Position numbers and translations under genes: made by a program. Below, one piece after another: positions 46,854 through 55,942 of a stretch of DNA of 64,000 bases. The stretch is from Kibdelosporangium persicum (GTDB lineage Bacteria > Actinomycetota > Actinomycetes > Mycobacteriales > Pseudonocardiaceae): contig NZ_JAAATY010000003.1 in the NCBI RefSeq assembly GCF_013280595.1, forward strand, positions 310,001 through 374,000. The letters run 5' to 3'. The notes beneath the pieces are model-generated. The model saw only the letters and a list, made by a program, of their open reading frames with translations. It had not been told where the DNA came from and made no database searches. The stretch's first letter is position 1, and every line of letters begins with the position of its first letter.

Positions 46854-47276
46854 ATGGCAACGAATCTTCTCGACGCACTGGGCAAGAACGGCTGGCGTCG
46901 CGTGGTTTTCCTGTACGTCGGGCCAGGCAAGCGCCGCCAGTGGGCACCGCGGCTCGGCCGTCCGGGACGCAGGACGGCGGCGCCGGTGACGGTGGCCGCC
47001 GGTTCGCTCTCGTTCTTGCTGTCGCTGGTGGTTTGGTACCTGATCGGCCGGATCGCGACCTACGGCGTCTTCTGGCGAGAAGGCGACGAAGCCGGCGCGT
47101 GGGGCGGTCCGACTCTCGCCGGCGCCTGGATCACGCACGCGCTCATCGCCGCGGCGCTGGTCGCGGTGGTGATGTGGCTGTTGGTCCCGATCACCACTCT
47201 GATCATCCGCGGTCTGCCGCGCACTCCGACGTCCGCATTTGACCCGGCGGAATGCGTCGACTCCAACGCCGCCTGA
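46854..47276 (+). CDS. Small membrane protein of unknown function
   Basis: 140 residues from ATG at 46854 (a GTG at 46818 would add twelve). A basic N-terminal part (about 1-45) precedes two helices (about 47-67 and 95-120), then a short tail. I recognise no family. It lies 69 bp after the ABC operon in the same direction and may belong to it. Confidence 0.6.
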   Translation: MATNLLDALGKNGWRRVVFLYVGPGKRRQWAPRLGRPGRRTAAPVTVAAGSLSFLLSLVVWYLIGRIATYGVFWREGDEAGAWGGPTLAGAWITHALIAAALVAVVMWLLVPITTLIIRGLPRTPTSAFDPAECVDSNAA

Positions 47277-47417
47277 ACGCTCCCCTGCCCAGGTCTTGAG
47301 TCGGCCTTTATTTCGTCACTGAGTGATCAAACTGTGTATGTAGTCCTGCCTGTTGTGAAAGGCTGTTTACGCGGAGGACACAGCATGCCGTGACGGGCCG
47401 GGACTGATACTCGGTGG

Positions 47418-48413
47418 ATGACCTCCTTCACCTACTCGGCGGGCCCGGCCAGGGTGGTGTTCGGCTCCGGCACGATCTCCGTGCTGCCCGACGAAGTGGC
47501 CGATCTCGGCGCGTCCCGCGCGCTGGTCATCGGTTCCGGCAGGGCGGCTCCCGCCCGAGCCGCGCTCGGTGCGCTGGCCGTCGCGCACTTCGGCGACGCG
47601 GCGATGCACACACCGGTCGAAGTGACCGAGCAGGCGTTGGCGGTCGTGCACGACGCCAACGTCGACTGTCTTGTCGCGGTCGGCGGCGGCTCGGCGATCG
47701 GGCTGGGTAAAGCGTTGGCGCTGCGCACCGACCTGCCCCAGATCGTGGTGCCGACGACCTACGCCGGATCCGAGGCGACGCCCGTCCTCGGGCAGACCGC
47801 CGACGGGCGGAAGACCACGATCCGGACACCGGCCGTGCTGCCCGAGACGATCGTCTACGACGTCGACCTGACCGTCGGCATGCCGGTCCCGCTGTCGGTG
47901 ACCAGCGGGATCAACGCGATGGCGCACGCGGTCGAGGCGCTGTACTCCCCGGACGCGAACCCCATGACCGACCAGCTGGCGCTCGACGCGATCCGGCGGT
48001 TGGCCCGTTCACTGCCCAGGATCGCCGCCGCCCCGGCGGACCGGGACGCCAGGGACGACGCGTTGCAGGCCGCCTGGTTGGCGGGCACCTGCCTCGGTGC
48101 GGTCAGCATGGGACTGCACCACAAGCTCGCGCATGTGCTCGGCGGCAGTTTCGGTCTGCCGCACAGCGAGACGCACACCGTGCTGTTGCCGCACGTGATG
48201 GCGTACATGGCACCGGCGGCGATGGACCGGATCGCCGAAACGTTGCGCGTCGGCGACGCACCGACCGCCGTCTACGACCTCATCGCCGAACTCGGTGGCC
48301 CGACGTCGCTCAAGGCGCTCGGCATGACCGAGGCCGACCTGGCGACAATCGACGAGCACCAGGACGTGCTCCGCGCGGCGTGGGAGGGCACGCGCCCCGA
48401 GCGCATCTCGTGA
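47418..48413 (+). CDS. Maleylacetate reductase / iron-containing alcohol dehydrogenase family
   Basis: 331 residues. NAD(P)-binding VAVGGGSAIGLGKALAL is followed by PTTYAGSEATP, and the metal-site region reads SGINAMAHAVEALYS, with Asn where iron alcohol dehydrogenases have Asp, a feature of maleylacetate reductases. Later ligands are in LHHKLAHVLGGSFGLPHSETH. It would reduce maleylacetate to 3-oxoadipate at the end of hydroxyquinol or chlorocatechol breakdown. No ring-cleavage gene is nearby. The GntR regulator gene follows 77 bp downstream. Confidence 0.85.
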   Translation: MTSFTYSAGPARVVFGSGTISVLPDEVADLGASRALVIGSGRAAPARAALGALAVAHFGDAAMHTPVEVTEQALAVVHDANVDCLVAVGGGSAIGLGKALALRTDLPQIVVPTTYAGSEATPVLGQTADGRKTTIRTPAVLPETIVYDVDLTVGMPVPLSVTSGINAMAHAVEALYSPDANPMTDQLALDAIRRLARSLPRIAAAPADRDARDDALQAAWLAGTCLGAVSMGLHHKLAHVLGGSFGLPHSETHTVLLPHVMAYMAPAAMDRIAETLRVGDAPTAVYDLIAELGGPTSLKALGMTEADLATIDEHQDVLRAAWEGTRPERIS

Positions 48414-48442
48414 TCGCCAAGCCGGGCGGGACAACACCGTGC

Positions 48443-48466
48443 GATACGATCAGATATCAGATATGA
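48443..48466. promoter_or_regulatory. Candidate GntR/FCD operator
   Basis: The gap before the GntR gene contains a direct repeat of CAGATAT and the 5-1-5 palindrome ATATC-A-GATAT (48454-48464). A near-identical site (GTATCTGATAT) precedes the fucosidase gene at 56607. It lies 24 bp upstream of the ribosome binding site region, fitting autoregulation. Confidence 0.6.
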
Positions 48467-48490
48467 AGCTGGATCCGGGGAGGATTCGCA

Positions 48491-49165
48491 GTGGCCTCGG
48501 TACCAGTGCCGCGGTTGACTCCGCCAGCACGCACGATGCTGCGTGACACGGTTTACGAGTCCATCAGGCAGATGCTGATGGACCACGTCCTGGAGCCGGG
48601 GGCGAGGCTGTCCATCGACGGGTTGGCAAGGGAACTGCGGGTTTCGCCGACGCCGGTGCGCGAGGCGATGACCAAACTGGAGTCCGACGGACTGGTGGCC
48701 AAGCGGCCGCACGCGGGCTACGTCGTCGCCCCGCTGATGGACCAGGTCAGCCTGGACAACCTCGTCGAGATCCGCCTGCTGCTCGAACCCGCCGCCGCCA
48801 GGCGGGCGGCGGGCAACGCGACCGAAGCCCAGATCACCGAGATGCGCGCGCTCGTCGAAACCATGACGGCCTACCCGGCCGGGGAGAACTACGAGCACTA
48901 TCGCGATTTCGCGGTCCAGGACGCGCGGTTGCACCGGCTGATCGCCGAAGCGTCCGGGAATCCCCTCATCGCCGACGCGCTCACCCGCCTGCACGCTCAC
49001 ACGCACAGCTACCGCCGTTACTTCACGGTCGGCATCGCCGCGGAGACGACCCGGGAACACGACCAGATCGTCAGCTCCATCGCGGCGCACAACGCAGACG
49101 CCGCCGAAGCGGCGATGATCCGTCACATCACCGCGTCGCGGGACCGCCAGCGCGAGGCGTACTGA
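48491..49165 (+). CDS. GntR family regulator, FCD subfamily
   Basis: 224 residues from GTG at 48491 behind GGGGAGGA. Winged helix with SIDGLARELRVSPTPVREAM and TKLESDGLVAKRPHAGYVV; the C-terminal FCD all-helical domain (about 85-215) has metal-ligand positions in RDFAVQDARLHRLI and EHDQIVSSI. It follows the maleylacetate reductase gene and is its probable regulator; the shared operator suggests a wider set of targets. Confidence 0.92.
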   Translation: MASVPVPRLTPPARTMLRDTVYESIRQMLMDHVLEPGARLSIDGLARELRVSPTPVREAMTKLESDGLVAKRPHAGYVVAPLMDQVSLDNLVEIRLLLEPAAARRAAGNATEAQITEMRALVETMTAYPAGENYEHYRDFAVQDARLHRLIAEASGNPLIADALTRLHAHTHSYRRYFTVGIAAETTREHDQIVSSIAAHNADAAEAAMIRHITASRDRQREAY

Positions 49166-49207
49166 CGATCGCGGCCAATTGGCCTGTGTCGGGTATGTTG
49201 CGCAGAC

Positions 49208-50032
49208 GTGGGTGTGGCGCTGCGGGCAAGACGGCATGAGTGGGCGGATCTGCCGCCTGAGCTGATCGCGGCCGTCGCCGACCGGACCGGACCGATCGTG
49301 CGGGTGGACAGCACGTCAGCGGGGTACAGCAGTCAACTGGCCGCGACCCTGGACACCGCGAGCGGCCGGGTGTTCGTCAAGGGCATGCGGACCGACCACG
49401 CCGACCGGTGGACGCAGGACGTCGAAGCGGCCATCGGCCCGTACCTCGCTCCCCTGGCACCCCGAGTGCTCTGGCGGGTGGTCGCCGATGGCTGGGACCT
49501 GATCGGGTTCGAGCACATCGCCGGACGGGGTGCCGACTACGGGCCGGCTTCGGCGGATCTGCCGTTGGCCGTCGAAGGGATCACGGCGATCGGGCGGCTG
49601 GCGCGTCCCGGCATCAGGCTGCGAACGGCCAGGGCGCGGTGGGGTCGTTACCTCGACGATCCGTCCGACGCGGCGGCGTTCGCCGGTGACACGGTGGTGC
49701 ACTCGGACATGAATCCCAGCAACATGCTGCTCACCGGGGCGAACACCGTGCGCATGGTGGACTGGCCGTGGGTCACCCGCGGCGCCGCGTGGATCGACGC
49801 GGCGTGCTGGGTGGTGTGGCTTGTCTACAGTGGGCATCCGCCGCACGCCGCGGAGCAGTGGGCGGCGAGGGTACCGGGCTGGGCCGGAGCGGATCCGGAC
49901 GCGATCGACCTGTTCGCCGTCGCCCAGACCCGGTACTGGCAGGCCACTGTGGACGCGCACACGAACCGGATGACGATGGCCCTGCGCACTGCGGCGTCCC
50001 GGTGGGCACTGCACCGAGGGATGTGGCCGTGA
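49208..50032 (+). CDS. Phosphotransferase family protein (APH fold)
   Basis: 274 residues from GTG at 49208. Kinase-like features: VFVKGM with the ATP-binding Lys, the catalytic loop VVHSDMNPSNMLL and the metal-binding MVDWPWVTRGAAWIDA. This is the aminoglycoside-phosphotransferase fold, which also includes choline and homoserine kinases. The substrate is unknown and a resistance role should not be assumed. A terminator follows. Confidence 0.82.
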   Translation: MGVALRARRHEWADLPPELIAAVADRTGPIVRVDSTSAGYSSQLAATLDTASGRVFVKGMRTDHADRWTQDVEAAIGPYLAPLAPRVLWRVVADGWDLIGFEHIAGRGADYGPASADLPLAVEGITAIGRLARPGIRLRTARARWGRYLDDPSDAAAFAGDTVVHSDMNPSNMLLTGANTVRMVDWPWVTRGAAWIDAACWVVWLVYSGHPPHAAEQWAARVPGWAGADPDAIDLFAVAQTRYWQATVDAHTNRMTMALRTAASRWALHRGMWP

Positions 50033-50036
50033 AAGA

Positions 50037-50064
50037 GCGCGCCTGACCCCCAGGACAGGCGCGC
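50037..50064. terminator. Terminator between convergent genes
   Basis: GCGCGCCTG (50037-50045) and CAGGCGCGC (50056-50064) form a perfect nine-bp stem with a ten-base loop between the kinase-like gene and the convergent ABC permease gene. Confidence 0.75.
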
Positions 50065-50072
50065 CCTGGCGG

Positions 50073-50849
50073 TCAGGCCTTGCGCATCGCGCGGGTGCCG
50101 ACGAGCAGCCCGACGACGGCCATCGCGATCGCGGCGACCAGACCGGCCAGCACCGTGCCGGACGCGATGGTGCCGTTGAACAGCTGGCGTTCGGCGTCGA
50201 CCACGTAGGTCAGCGGGTTGAACTTCGCCATGGTCTGCAGCCACGCCGGGCCGTTGTCGATCGGCAGCATCATCCCGGCCAGCAGCAGCAACGGGAACAA
50301 CAGCGTCTGCTGCACGCCCCAGAACATCCACTCCTGGTCCTTGGACGCCAGCGCCAGGGTGTACGACAGCGCACCGAGGCCGACGCAGAAGATCGCCAGG
50401 ATCACCAGGCCGATCGCCGCGCCCGCCACGTTCAGGGTGAAGCCGAACGGGATGGTCACGATCACCAGCAACACCGTCTGGGCGATCATCGGGACGATCT
50501 CCTTCACCGCGCGCCCGATGATCAGCGCGGGCCTGCGCAGCGGGGAGACCAGCATCCGTTCGTGCGAGCCGGTCTGCATCTCGTACAGGAGGTTCGAGCC
50601 GGTCGACGACGTGCCGAACAGGCACGACATCACCACGATGCCCGGAACGAACCACTGCAACGAGGTGTCGCCGGGTAGCAGCGGCGCGAACAGGGCGAGG
50701 AAGAACAACGGCTGGACCATCGTGAAGATCACCGAGAACGGGTCGCGCAGCACCGGCCGCAGCTCCCGGGTGAACACGGTCAGGGTGTCGGTGACGAGGT
50801 TGGTCCGCGGCGCGGTGTGCGGGGCGGCGGTGTGCAGGGTGGTGGTCAT
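50073..50849 (-). CDS. ABC-2 type permease (DrrB-like)
   Basis: 258 residues with six helices. RPVLRDPFSVIFTMVQPLFFLALFAPLL starts the membrane part, and NLLYEMQTGSHERMLVSPL is the conserved loop of daunorubicin-resistance-type permeases. ATG at 50849 overlaps the ATPase stop (ATGA). With that ATPase it forms an exporter for a hydrophobic compound (inference from family). Confidence 0.9.
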   Translation of the reverse strand: MTTTLHTAAPHTAPRTNLVTDTLTVFTRELRPVLRDPFSVIFTMVQPLFFLALFAPLLPGDTSLQWFVPGIVVMSCLFGTSSTGSNLLYEMQTGSHERMLVSPLRRPALIIGRAVKEIVPMIAQTVLLVIVTIPFGFTLNVAGAAIGLVILAIFCVGLGALSYTLALASKDQEWMFWGVQQTLLFPLLLLAGMMLPIDNGPAWLQTMAKFNPLTYVVDAERQLFNGTIASGTVLAGLVAAIAMAVVGLLVGTRAMRKA

Positions 50850-51835
50850 GCCTTCTTCTCCTTCAGGGAAACGTCTTCACGCAGGCTGCGGCCGGTCAGG
50901 GTGAGGAACACGTCGTCGAGCGTGGGCCGGATGACCTCGACGCCGGCCACGTCGATCAAGGCGTCGTCCAGGCCGCGGAGCAGTTTCGGTGCGATCCGCG
51001 CGCCACCGTCCACTTCGATCACCACCTGCGCTCCGGATTGCTTCACGGTGGCGCCCTCGGCGATGCCGAGCGCATGGTGATCGGTCACCTGGCGGGCGTG
51101 TTGCGGGGTGTCGAAGGTCAGGATGATCCGGTCGCCGGCGTGCTCGGCCTTCAGCCGCGCGGGCGAGCCGTCGGCGATCATGCGGCCGTGGTCGATGACG
51201 ATCACGCGCTCGGCCAGCGAGTCGGCCTCGTCCAGGTAATGCGTCGTCAGCACGATCGTCGTGCCGTGCTCGGCGCGCAGCCGCTGGATGTGCTCCTGCA
51301 GGTTGGCCCGGTTCTGCGGGTCAAGACCGGTGGACGGCTCGTCGAGGAACAGCAACGCGGGCGCGTGGATCAGGCCCATCGCGATGTCGAGCCTGCGCCG
51401 TTGACCACCGGACAGTTTGGACACCACGCGGTCCGCGACCGCGGTCAGGTCCAGCGACTCGATCAGTTCCGCCGCACGCGTACGCGCCGCCGAGGCGCTC
51501 ATCCCATACGCGCGACCTTGGCTGATCAGTTCGTCGCGGCCGCGCTGGCTGTGGCCCGCGCCGTTGCCCTGTCCGATGTAGCCGATGCGGCTACGTACTT
51601 CGCGCTGCTCGGTGGCGACGTCGAATCCGGCCACCCGGGCCGTGCCCGACGTGGGGGCCAGCAAGGTGGTGAGCATCCGCAGAGTGGTCGACTTGCCCGC
51701 GCCGTTCGGCCCGAGCAGCGCCACCATCTCCCCGGCCTCGACGCGCAGGTCGAGTTCCCTGACGGCTTCGACCGTCTCGTTGCGCACGGTGAAGTGCCTG
51801 GTCAGTCCGTTTGTCTCGATCATCGCTCCGGTCAT
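50846..51835 (-). CDS. ABC transporter ATPase (DrrA-like)
   Basis: 329 residues from ATG at 51835; in-frame ATGs at 51856 and 51823 are alternatives. Walker A GPNGAGKST, signature KLSGGQRRRLDIAMGLIHAP, Walker B LLFLDEPSTGLDP, and the DrrA-type C-terminus IRPTLDDVFLTLTGRSLRED. Divergent from a WYL-domain regulator with a perfect palindrome between them. Confidence 0.92.
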   Translation of the reverse strand: MTGAMIETNGLTRHFTVRNETVEAVRELDLRVEAGEMVALLGPNGAGKSTTLRMLTTLLAPTSGTARVAGFDVATEQREVRSRIGYIGQGNGAGHSQRGRDELISQGRAYGMSASAARTRAAELIESLDLTAVADRVVSKLSGGQRRRLDIAMGLIHAPALLFLDEPSTGLDPQNRANLQEHIQRLRAEHGTTIVLTTHYLDEADSLAERVIVIDHGRMIADGSPARLKAEHAGDRIILTFDTPQHARQVTDHHALGIAEGATVKQSGAQVVIEVDGGARIAPKLLRGLDDALIDVAGVEVIRPTLDDVFLTLTGRSLREDVSLKEKKA

Positions 51836-51859
51836 GGCGACAACGCTAGAATTCATTCA

Positions 51860-51874
51860 GGTCAGTTCCTGACC
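51860..51874. promoter_or_regulatory. Operator between exporter and WYL regulator
   Basis: The perfect palindrome GGTCAG-TTC-CTGACC lies in the divergent gap between the exporter ATPase gene and the WYL regulator gene, 23 bp before the regulator start. It is the likely binding site of that regulator for both directions. Confidence 0.7.
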
Positions 51875-51897
51875 GCAACGGATGGGAATCTGAAGCC

Positions 51898-52863
51898 ATG
51901 GCGAACACGAGTGCACGGATGCTGCGGCTGTTGTCGCTGTTGCAGACCCATCGGTTCTGGCCGGGCGGCGAACTGGCCGATCGGCTCGAGGTCAGCCCGC
52001 GAACGCTCAGACGCGACGTCGACCGGCTGCGCGAACTGGGCTATCCCGTCGACGCGAGCCGTGGCGTCGCGGGCGGTTACCAACTGCAGTCGGGTGCGGC
52101 GATGCCGCCGTTGCTGCTTGACGACGAAGAAGCGGTCGCCATCGCCGTAGGGCTGCGCACCGCCGCGGGCGGCGCGGTCGACGGCATCGAAGAGACGTCG
52201 ATGCGCGCGTTGACCAAAGTCATCCAGGTGATGCCCCCGCGGCTGCGGCGACGCGTCGAAGCGTTGCGCAGCTACACGGTGCCTGCCTTCTGGGGTGCCG
52301 GGAACACCAGCTCGACAGTCGACGCGACGTCGTTGACGGTGATCGCGTCGTCGTGCCGTGACGACGAACGACTTCGCTTCGGCTACAAGTCCTATGACGG
52401 CGAAGAGTCGAAACGGCACGTCGAGCCGCACCGGCTGGTGTCACTGGGACGCCGCTGGTACCTCGTCGCGTGGGACGTCGAACGACATGACTGGCGGACG
52501 TTCCGTGCCGACCGGATGGTCGACCCGAAACCGACCGGTGCCCGGTTCCGGCAGCGCGAGTTGCCCGGCGGGGACGCGGGCGCGTTCGTCCGCGACCGGT
52601 TGACCGCCCGGCCGACCCAGTACGAGGCGATCATCGAGTTCCAGGCCCCGGCGACGACGGTCAAGGACCAGGTGGCGCACTGGGGCACGGTCGAGCCGGT
52701 CACCGGCGAGACGTGCCGCCTGATCATGAAGGTCGATTCGTTCGAGTGGCCGGCGATGGTCGCCGGTGTCATCGGCGCCGAGTTCACCGTCGTGCAGCCG
52801 CCGGAGCTGAAGGACTACATCCGCGCGATGGGCGAGAAGCTGCTGAGGTCCACCCGGGACTAG
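51898..52863 (+). CDS. YafY-type regulator with HTH_11 and WYL domains
   Basis: 321 residues from ATG at 51898. HTH: WPGGELADRLEVSPRTLRRD and VDRLRELGYPVDASRGVAGG. WYL domain (about 140-215) includes RHVEPHRLVSLGRRWYLVAWD, whose WYL residues are intact, followed by the WCX extension. WYL domains sense small ligands. It most likely controls the divergent DrrAB-type exporter. Confidence 0.92.
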   Translation: MANTSARMLRLLSLLQTHRFWPGGELADRLEVSPRTLRRDVDRLRELGYPVDASRGVAGGYQLQSGAAMPPLLLDDEEAVAIAVGLRTAAGGAVDGIEETSMRALTKVIQVMPPRLRRRVEALRSYTVPAFWGAGNTSSTVDATSLTVIASSCRDDERLRFGYKSYDGEESKRHVEPHRLVSLGRRWYLVAWDVERHDWRTFRADRMVDPKPTGARFRQRELPGGDAGAFVRDRLTARPTQYEAIIEFQAPATTVKDQVAHWGTVEPVTGETCRLIMKVDSFEWPAMVAGVIGAEFTVVQPPELKDYIRAMGEKLLRSTRD

Positions 52864-53034
52864 AAGCGTTACCGGTCTCGCTGTCAGTTATCCCACATCG
52901 GCGTTTTTTTGTTTTTCCCGAAGAGCAGTGGGTAGCGTGTCGGCGCCCGGCATCGAGGCCGGCATGTCACTGTCACAGACCGGGCGGTCGTACCGCTGGG
53001 GCCACACCGCCCGGGCCTTGGAAAGGGAAGTGTT

Positions 53035-54285
53035 TTGCGGCGCACCATGCCGCCGATGTTCCGCGCGCTCGCGCACCACAACTATCGGCTTTGGGCCGGC
53101 GCCGACCTCGTGTCGGTCACCGGCTCGTGGATGCAGGTCCTCGGCCTGAACTGGGTGGTGCTGGCGCAGACCGGCTCCGCCACCGCGGTCGGCCTCTCGG
53201 TGATGACGAGCGCGCTGCCCGCGGTCGTGCTCGCACCGTGGGCGGGGGCGTTGGCGGATCGGATCGATCCACGCCGGGTGATCGTCGCCGGGCACGTCGG
53301 CCACGCCGCGCTCGCGGTGGTCCTCGCGCTGGTCGTGGCGACCGACGCGCCGGTGGCGGTGCTCTATCCGCTGACCGTGCTGTCCGGGCTGATCAGCGTG
53401 TTCGAGGGACCGGCGCTCGGCCGGTTCGGCGCGATGGTGGTCCCGCGTGAGCACCTCGGCAACGCGGTCTCGCTCGGCTCGTTGATCAACTCGACGGGCC
53501 GGGTCCTGGGGATGAGCCTGGCCGGGGTGCTCGCGGCCACAGTGGGCTCACCGGCGCTGTTCCTCGTCAACGCGGCCAGCTTCAGCGCGGTGCTGCTGGC
53601 CATCGCCCTGATGCGACCGGTCGAGTTGCATCCGCTGGCCGTGAGCGCGCCTGACCGTGCGGGAATCCGTGCCGGGCTGGGGTACCTCAGCCGGCGTCGC
53701 ACATTGCTCACGCTGCTGGCACTCGGTTTCGTGCTGTCCGGCCTGGGCCGTAACTACCAGGTGACGATGGCCGCGATGGCCGAAGGCCCGCTCGGCGCGG
53801 GCTCGTCCGGCTACGGCGTGCTTTCCGCGGTCTTCGCCGTCGGCACCGTCCTCGGCGGACTGATCGCGGCCCGGATGCGCGAGCTGACGTTGCCGCTGTT
53901 GTTCGGCGCCGCGGTGATCAGCTGCTGCCTGCAGGCGCTGAGCGGCTTCAGCACCAGCCTGATCGGCTTCGCGGTGATGATCCTGCCGATCGCCGTCGGT
54001 GCGGTGCTGATCGACACGATCACGAGCACGCGCCTGCAACTGGACTCCGACGAGGACATGCGCGGCCGGGTGATGGCGGCGCAGAACATGGTGGCGGCCG
54101 CCGCGGGCGCGGTCGGCGCGCCTCTGCTCGGCTGGTTGTGTGAGCAGCTCAGCCCGGGGATGGCGCTGCTGACGGCCGGTTCGGTCACGTTGGCCGCCAC
54201 GCTCCTCGCGCTGTCGGCGACCAGGCGCCGGAGCCGGGCCGCCGTCGTGGCCGATCACCCCCCGCTGGTGAGCACCGCGGCCTAG
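53035..54285 (+). CDS. MFS transporter (EntS/MFS_3 type)
   Basis: 416 residues with twelve helices. FRALAHHNYRLWAGADLVSV and GSWMQVLGLNWVVL are typical of the MFS_3 group; LADRIDPRRVIVAGHV is the loop 2-3 motif. Exporters of this group handle siderophores or drugs; substrate unknown. TTG at 53035 follows AAGGGAAG; ATG at 53047 is an alternative. It lies nine bp before dinB. The 171 bp upstream (52864-53034) shows no further gene. Confidence 0.85.
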   Translation: MRRTMPPMFRALAHHNYRLWAGADLVSVTGSWMQVLGLNWVVLAQTGSATAVGLSVMTSALPAVVLAPWAGALADRIDPRRVIVAGHVGHAALAVVLALVVATDAPVAVLYPLTVLSGLISVFEGPALGRFGAMVVPREHLGNAVSLGSLINSTGRVLGMSLAGVLAATVGSPALFLVNAASFSAVLLAIALMRPVELHPLAVSAPDRAGIRAGLGYLSRRRTLLTLLALGFVLSGLGRNYQVTMAAMAEGPLGAGSSGYGVLSAVFAVGTVLGGLIAARMRELTLPLLFGAAVISCCLQALSGFSTSLIGFAVMILPIAVGAVLIDTITSTRLQLDSDEDMRGRVMAAQNMVAAAAGAVGAPLLGWLCEQLSPGMALLTAGSVTLAATLLALSATRRRSRAAVVADHPPLVSTAA

Positions 54286-54294
54286 CCTGAGGGC

Positions 54295-55320
54295 ATGGAT
54301 TGGGTGCTGCACGTCGATCTCGACCAGTTCATCGCGGCGGTCGAGATCGCACGTCACCCCGAGTTGAAGGGCAAGCCGGTCGTAGTCGGTGGCACCGGCG
54401 ACCCGACGCAACGCGCTGTCGTGGCCACGGCCTCCTACGAGGCCCGGGAGTTCGGTGTGCACTCCGGGATGCCGTTGCGGACAGCGGCCAGGAAATGTCC
54501 CGACGCGATCTTCCTGCCGACCGACGCGCCCGCGTACGAAGAAGTGTCCGACCGCGTGATGGCCACGTTGCGGGATTTCCCCGTGGTCGTGGAGGTGATC
54601 GGGTGGGACGAGGCGTTCGTCGGCGCGCGCACCGAGGACCCCGAAGCTTTGGCGGCGGACCTTCGTGCGGCGGTCGCGGCGAGGACCGGCATGTCGTGCT
54701 CGGTGGGCATCGGGGACAACAAGCTGCGCGCCAAGATCGCCACCGGGTTCGCCAAGCCCGCCGGGGTCTACCGGCTGACCAGGGACAACTGGGTGGCCGT
54801 GATGGCCGGTCGGCCGGTCGGCGCGTTGTGGGGCATCGGCCCGAAGACCACGAAGAAGCTGGCCGAGCTGGGTCTGGCGACGGTCGAGGACCTGGCCAGG
54901 GCCGATCCCGCCGTGCTGGCCGAACGGTTCGGGCCGAACATGGGCCCCTGGTACCGGACGCTCGCGCTGGGCGCGGGTGACCCGAACGTCGAAGCGACGC
55001 CGTACGTGGCGAAGTCACGCAGCCGCGAGGTCACGTTCCAGCAGAACATCGACGACCACGCGCAGGTCGCCGCGCAGGTGGCGGGTCTGGCGAAACGCGT
55101 GGCCCAGGACGTGGCCGACGAGGGACGTCCGGCGGCGCGGGTCGCGGTGAAAATCCGGTTCGCGCCGTTCCTGACGCACACGCGCAGCATCACGCTGCCC
55201 GCACCCAGCAGCGACCCCGCGGAGATCGAACGCGCGGCGCTGGAAGTACTCGGCCTCTTCGACCTGCGTAAACCGATCCGCCTGCTCGGCGTGCGGGCCG
55301 AGTTCCCGGTCACCGAGTGA
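54295..55320 (+). CDS. dinB: DNA polymerase IV (Y-family)
   Basis: 341 residues. Catalytic motifs HVDLDQFIAAVE (metal-binding Asp and steric-gate Phe) and GWDEAFVGA (Asp-Glu pair; most DinB have S-x-DEA), SVGIGDNKLRAKIATGFAKP, and the helix-hairpin-helix LWGIGPKTTKKLAELG. It copies damaged DNA at low fidelity. The C-terminus is short and lacks an obvious beta-clamp-binding QxxLF peptide. Closest in style to mycobacterial DinP. Confidence 0.93.
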   Translation: MDWVLHVDLDQFIAAVEIARHPELKGKPVVVGGTGDPTQRAVVATASYEAREFGVHSGMPLRTAARKCPDAIFLPTDAPAYEEVSDRVMATLRDFPVVVEVIGWDEAFVGARTEDPEALAADLRAAVAARTGMSCSVGIGDNKLRAKIATGFAKPAGVYRLTRDNWVAVMAGRPVGALWGIGPKTTKKLAELGLATVEDLARADPAVLAERFGPNMGPWYRTLALGAGDPNVEATPYVAKSRSREVTFQQNIDDHAQVAAQVAGLAKRVAQDVADEGRPAARVAVKIRFAPFLTHTRSITLPAPSSDPAEIERAALEVLGLFDLRKPIRLLGVRAEFPVTE

Positions 55321-55327
55321 GGGCCTG

Positions 55328-55906
55328 TCACTGGGTGAGGACTGGGTTCATGAACGTCATGGCGGTCTCGCCGGCGCCGAGCGGCCGCAGGCTCTCGGGC
55401 AGCACGATGAAGCTGAACAACGTGCCGACGTAGATCACCCGCAACAGGTGGACCTGTGTCTCGCTGGTTTCGACGCCGTCGGTGCGGCTGGCCTCGTGCA
55501 CCAGGTGCACGCCGGACGTGAACGCGTGCACCAGGGTCGCGTGCAGCTCGGGCCGCCTTGTGCCTTCCAGCCAGAGTTCCATCATCGCCCGGTACCGGTC
55601 CTTGTGGACGGTCACCGACTCGTCCAGCACCTGGGCGAGGATCTCCATCAGCGCGGCGCGGCCCAGCTCGCCTTCCCGCTTCTCGCGCAGTTCGGCGATC
55701 CAGTCGAAGTGCAACTGGACGATGCGCTTGACGGCCGCGTCCAGCAACGCGTCGCGTGAACGGAAGTAGTTCGACGTCGTGCCCTTGGGGACTGCGGCCT
55801 CGTCGTCCACTGACCGATGCGACAACCTGTGACTGCCTTCGCGTGCGACGATCGCGATGGCGGCGTCCGCGAGCGCGTCGCGGCGTTGCTGGTTGACCGG
55901 TGGCAC
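55328..55906 (-). CDS. TetR family transcriptional regulator
   Basis: 192 residues from GTG at 55906 behind AGGGAGG. N-terminal helix-turn-helix ALADAAIAIVAREGSHRLSH and AVPKGTTSNYFRSRDALLDAA. The regulatory domain has PESLRPLG near the end but no known ligand motif. It is convergent with dinB at a gap of seven bases and follows the ArsR gene. Target unknown. Confidence 0.9.
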   Translation of the reverse strand: MPPVNQQRRDALADAAIAIVAREGSHRLSHRSVDDEAAVPKGTTSNYFRSRDALLDAAVKRIVQLHFDWIAELREKREGELGRAALMEILAQVLDESVTVHKDRYRAMMELWLEGTRRPELHATLVHAFTSGVHLVHEASRTDGVETSETQVHLLRVIYVGTLFSFIVLPESLRPLGAGETAMTFMNPVLTQ

Positions 55907-55942
55907 AGCGGTACCTCCCTGGACGGGGCGCGGGAGGCGAGT

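Noticed and set aside
49208-50032. Aminoglycoside resistance gene
   Set aside because: The APH fold is shared by many kinases and no subtype residues point to a drug substrate.
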